A stretch of DNA of 64,000 nt, taken from positions 62,001 to 126,000 of the forward strand of contig CAKSZH010000002.1 of the NCBI GenBank assembly GCA_934525675.1. Direction: 5' to 3'. The translations under genes and the position numbers were made by a program. This stretch comes from an uncultured Eubacteriales bacterium. GTDB taxonomy: Bacteria > Bacillota > Clostridia > Oscillospirales > CAG-272. The notes under the pieces were generated by a model. That model saw only the letters and a list, made by a program, of their open reading frames with translations. It was not told the origin of the DNA and made no database searches. Every line of letters starts with the position of its first letter. The stretch's first letter is position 1. Positions 61,837 through 64,000 of this stretch are shown one piece after another.

Positions 61837-62022
61837 AACAGATTACTCCACTAACAATCATTTTGAAATAGAACACGAAACATGACGGAAGAGCTTGCCG
61901 GAAATACCGGTGCTCCGATGCCCGAGCCTGTGGATGTCAGGGTGCGACGTCCGGGCGCTTCCGGTTGACCCGGTACCGGACGACCTGCGGGTATTATACC
62001 ATAAAAGTACAGCTCATTGCAA
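61837..62022 (-). promoter_or_regulatory. Promoter and long leader of the acyl-CoA synthetase
   Basis: TTGCAA (62022-62017) and TATAAT (61998-61993), 18-bp spacer, leave about 150 nt of leader. The leader is GC-rich and holds several short inverted repeats (CCGGTACCGG, CCGGTATTTCCGG) but no known riboswitch signature. The stretch 62023-62179 beyond it shows no gene. Confidence 0.6.
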
Positions 62023-62179
62023 CCGTTCGGGAAAAGATTTTTCCCAAAACCGGAAACTGTGTCGCTTTGTGAAAATCTGTCGCGTATCTGCCGGCATAAA
62101 AACCTTGTCCGTTGCCTGGATGGTATGACGCACGATTGCCGTCCGGTACCGGGCGCAGTCTGTTGGTATTCCTCTCGTT

Positions 62180-62962
62180 TCAGTTCCCGACCAATGCCCG
62201 GAACATTTCTTTTGCGTTTGCGTATTCGGTATTATCGTGGATGGTGCCGAGAATGGGCTGCTTGAGAAAACACAGGACAAGACCTTCCGGAAGCGCTTTT
62301 GCCGCCTCGTAGTTTGCGTAAAACGCGGTGTCGGTCAGGCGGACGGCGTAACCGTCTTTTACCGGTGCTGACGGATTGGACAGAACCGTTTCCAGCGGTT
62401 CAAGGCGTCCGTTGTCACGCAGCTTTTCGTACAGCGATTCACTGATGAGGAGGATCGCGCATTCGCCTGCACCGACGGCGGTCGAATAGTTGGACTGGTC
62501 CGAATTGCTGGCAGTCCGTAACTGATTGATGTAAGAAGTGGCGGCGACCGTTACGTCTTCTCCCGTATTCTCGGCGATCGTTTTTTCATAAACCGCCTGC
62601 AATTCTGCTTCGGTATAATGGACAAAGGAGAAAAGCGCAGTATTTTTCTTGCCGTTTTCGTTGAAATCCCGCGGCATGACATCGTTCATGGCGGAGAGGA
62701 TTGCGTTTTTCTCCTCCGCGGAAAGTACTTTGGGACCCGCAATCAGGACGGATACGTCACTCTGCTCGTTGGAAGAACACTGTGCGAAACAGACGGCAAA
62801 CGTGATGACGAAAAACGCGATGACAATGACGTACCACTTGTAGTGATACCAGAAGTTTGCAAGCGCCCCGAGAAACCGGTTTTCAACGCGGATTTCCCCT
62901 CCCGCCAGTTTTTCCTGTCCGTCTGACGGAGTGCGCGGATCTTCGGGTGACTGATGATTCAT
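62180..62962 (-). CDS. Single-pass membrane protein of unknown function
   Basis: The 260-residue protein has a hydrophilic N-terminal tail, one membrane segment at about residues 42-60 (KWYVIVIAFFVITFAVCFA) and an extracytoplasmic domain with TAVGAGECAILLISESLYEKL and AVRLTDTAFY. I do not know the family. GAGGGGGAAAA precedes ATG 62962. The following 277 bp towards greA shows no gene. Confidence 0.7.
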   Translation of the reverse strand: MNHQSPEDPRTPSDGQEKLAGGEIRVENRFLGALANFWYHYKWYVIVIAFFVITFAVCFAQCSSNEQSDVSVLIAGPKVLSAEEKNAILSAMNDVMPRDFNENGKKNTALFSFVHYTEAELQAVYEKTIAENTGEDVTVAATSYINQLRTASNSDQSNYSTAVGAGECAILLISESLYEKLRDNGRLEPLETVLSNPSAPVKDGYAVRLTDTAFYANYEAAKALPEGLVLCFLKQPILGTIHDNTEYANAKEMFRALVGN

Positions 62963-63239
62963 GGATTTTCCCCCTCATTCAAAGAGAGGAACGGCTTGGC
63001 GTTCCTCTTCTTGGATTTTCGGCAAAGTCGCTGTATAGCGTCCTGTACGATTTGTATGCAGTGCGCTCTGCAGATTCCGCCGTGTTTTTTGCGGAACACA
63101 TATACAGGATTCCGAGACAAGGGAAGATTTTTTCGACGCCTCCGGAATTCCGGCTACGCATCTTGTCAGGAAAACGGTACGGGTGTTCTGTTACAAGAAA
63201 CTGCAAGGGCATCTTGTCACAAGGAACCGCACGGAAGAT

Positions 63240-63773
63240 TTACGCCGTGTGCGGAGTTCTTGTAACTTCCTTGACCTTCAGCTTAATCAGCGTGCCGTCG
63301 GCGAGTGTCATTTCGCGCTCGGTGTCCGCACGTGCGCCGATCAGTGTTTTGCCAATCTCCGACTGATCCGAGATCTTGTTCTCAAGCGGATTGACCTGTT
63401 TGGAACCGACCACATGGAAGGTATACTCGAATTCCCCGCCGTTTTCCTCTTCAGTTTCATCGCCGAACAGGTCGTGGTCGGAGGTGAACGTCACCGTGGA
63501 GCCGACACTGACCACAGAAGAGTCAATGGAGGATTCGTCTACGACGACTGCATTGTCGATCAGCTCTTCCAGTTCTTTGATATATGCCTCGTTCTCTGCC
63601 TGCTCGTCGCGTGCAGCATCATACTCGGCGTTCTCGGAAAGGTCACCGAAGGAACGGGCAACCTTGATTTTTTCTTTGATCTCTTCTCTTGTTACGTTCT
63701 TGCGCTCATTCAGTTCGCGGATCAGCGCGTCGTAACCGGATTGGGTGTAAACCTGCTGTTTTGCCTTAGACAT
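63240..63773 (-). CDS. greA: Transcription elongation factor GreA
   Basis: The 177-residue protein rescues backtracked RNA polymerase. The N-terminal coiled coil has ARSFGDLSENAEYDAARDEQAENEAYIKELE with the two acidic tip residues (D-L-S-E-N-A-E-Y-D-A), and the C-terminal FKBP-like domain holds SVGSTVTF, SEIGKTLIGARADTE and the Lys-rich end. It is slightly longer than usual (about 160) because of an acidic EEENGGE loop. ATG 63773 lies after AAGGAG. Confidence 0.96.
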   Translation of the reverse strand: MSKAKQQVYTQSGYDALIRELNERKNVTREEIKEKIKVARSFGDLSENAEYDAARDEQAENEAYIKELEELIDNAVVVDESSIDSSVVSVGSTVTFTSDHDLFGDETEEENGGEFEYTFHVVGSKQVNPLENKISDQSEIGKTLIGARADTEREMTLADGTLIKLKVKEVTRTPHTA

Positions 63774-63837
63774 GGGTGTTCTCCTTGTATGAAAAATATA
63801 ATTGTTATTGGTGATCGGGTTCCGGGGGACTGCGGGT

Positions 63838-64000
63838 TTAGTCGGCGCTTCCTATGAGAAGCTTCAGCGCTTCCTGAAGCTGTGCATCATCGGCTTCGGC
63901 GAGCAGGTACAGATTGGTATTCTGTGCCGTCTTGGAGAGCTCTACCACACGATCGGGAGTGATGCCGATATCGTGGTAGCACCAGCCGGACGGATCGCGG
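63838..64000 (-). CDS. C-terminal end of an S41-type carboxy-terminal processing peptidase
   Basis: The last 53 codons end at TAA 63838. The text RDPSGWCYHDIGITPDRVVELS with a DDAQLQEALKLL end fits the C-terminus of CtpA/S41 peptidases (usually GITPDVEVEL and DxQLxKALxxL). The catalytic part lies outside the window, so the call is tentative. Confidence 0.6.
   Translation of the reverse strand, partial: RDPSGWCYHDIGITPDRVVELSKTAQNTNLYLLAEADDAQLQEALKLLIGSAD

Overview
The window looks like chromosomal DNA of an anaerobic, spore-forming Clostridia (Bacillota) of roughly mid-50s percent GC. The evidence is a full-length sporulation sigma factor SigG, SpoIIID, a PdaA-type cortex muramic-delta-lactam deacetylase, strong AGGAGG-type ribosome binding sites, TTGACA/TATAAT promoters with 17-bp spacers, two T-box leaders, and a Feo ferrous-iron system with a DtxR-type regulator. 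Most genes are housekeeping and are packed into short operons on both strands. No complete prophage, insertion sequence, CRISPR array or plasmid module was seen.

Layout. 0-4 kb: start of thrC, then a leftward operon lepB-rbgA-rnhB-yraN-M19 dipeptidase. 4.1-4.5 kb: three tandem 132-bp hairpin-rich repeats. 4.6-6.6 kb: NfeD/SPFH/RDD membrane operon behind a consensus promoter. 6.6-10 kb: DUF624 membrane protein, proC, a SpoU-type RNA methyltransferase and convergent spoIIID. 10.0-11.3 kb: a 1.3-kb region without genes that contains a 790-bp hairpin-rich element with 19-bp terminal repeats. 11.3-20.1 kb: two overlapping polysaccharide deacetylases, argH, a CBM9-like protein, pyrG, a tyrosine recombinase and unknowns. 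20.3-24.4 kb: operon of PHP phosphatase, MutS-like ATPase, Lrp regulator and aminotransferase. 24.6-30 kb: sigG and the iron locus (feoA, feoA, feoB, a heavy-metal-associated protein, a Cys-rich protein, DtxR regulator) with three copies of one operator palindrome. 30-37 kb: nitroreductase, rplS, flippase, tRNA-Thr, Val T-box and valS, DUF4349 lipoprotein. 37-41 kb: acyl-CoA ligase plus sodium symporter behind a T-box whose specifier reads as UAC (Tyr). 41-44 kb: glycosidase, TetR regulator, lipid kinase. 44.6-48.9 kb: galM, galE, an N-acetylhexosamine-kinase-like protein and a nucleotidyltransferase, resembling the sugar-activating half of the lacto-/galacto-N-biose pathway. 48.9-52.3 kb: Crp/Fnr regulator with a NitT/TauT-type ABC importer. 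52.5-57 kb: large esterase-like protein, short AspT/YidE-type carrier and a holin/XhlA-like pair. 57-64 kb: pgi, D,D-carboxypeptidase, acyl-CoA synthetase, membrane protein, greA and the end of an S41 peptidase.

The strongest unexplained signals are the 10.49-11.28 kb structured element, the Tyr-type T-box in front of a CoA ligase/symporter operon, the iron operator set, and the 132-bp tandem repeats. All functional assignments come from motif recognition by eye; no database search was run.
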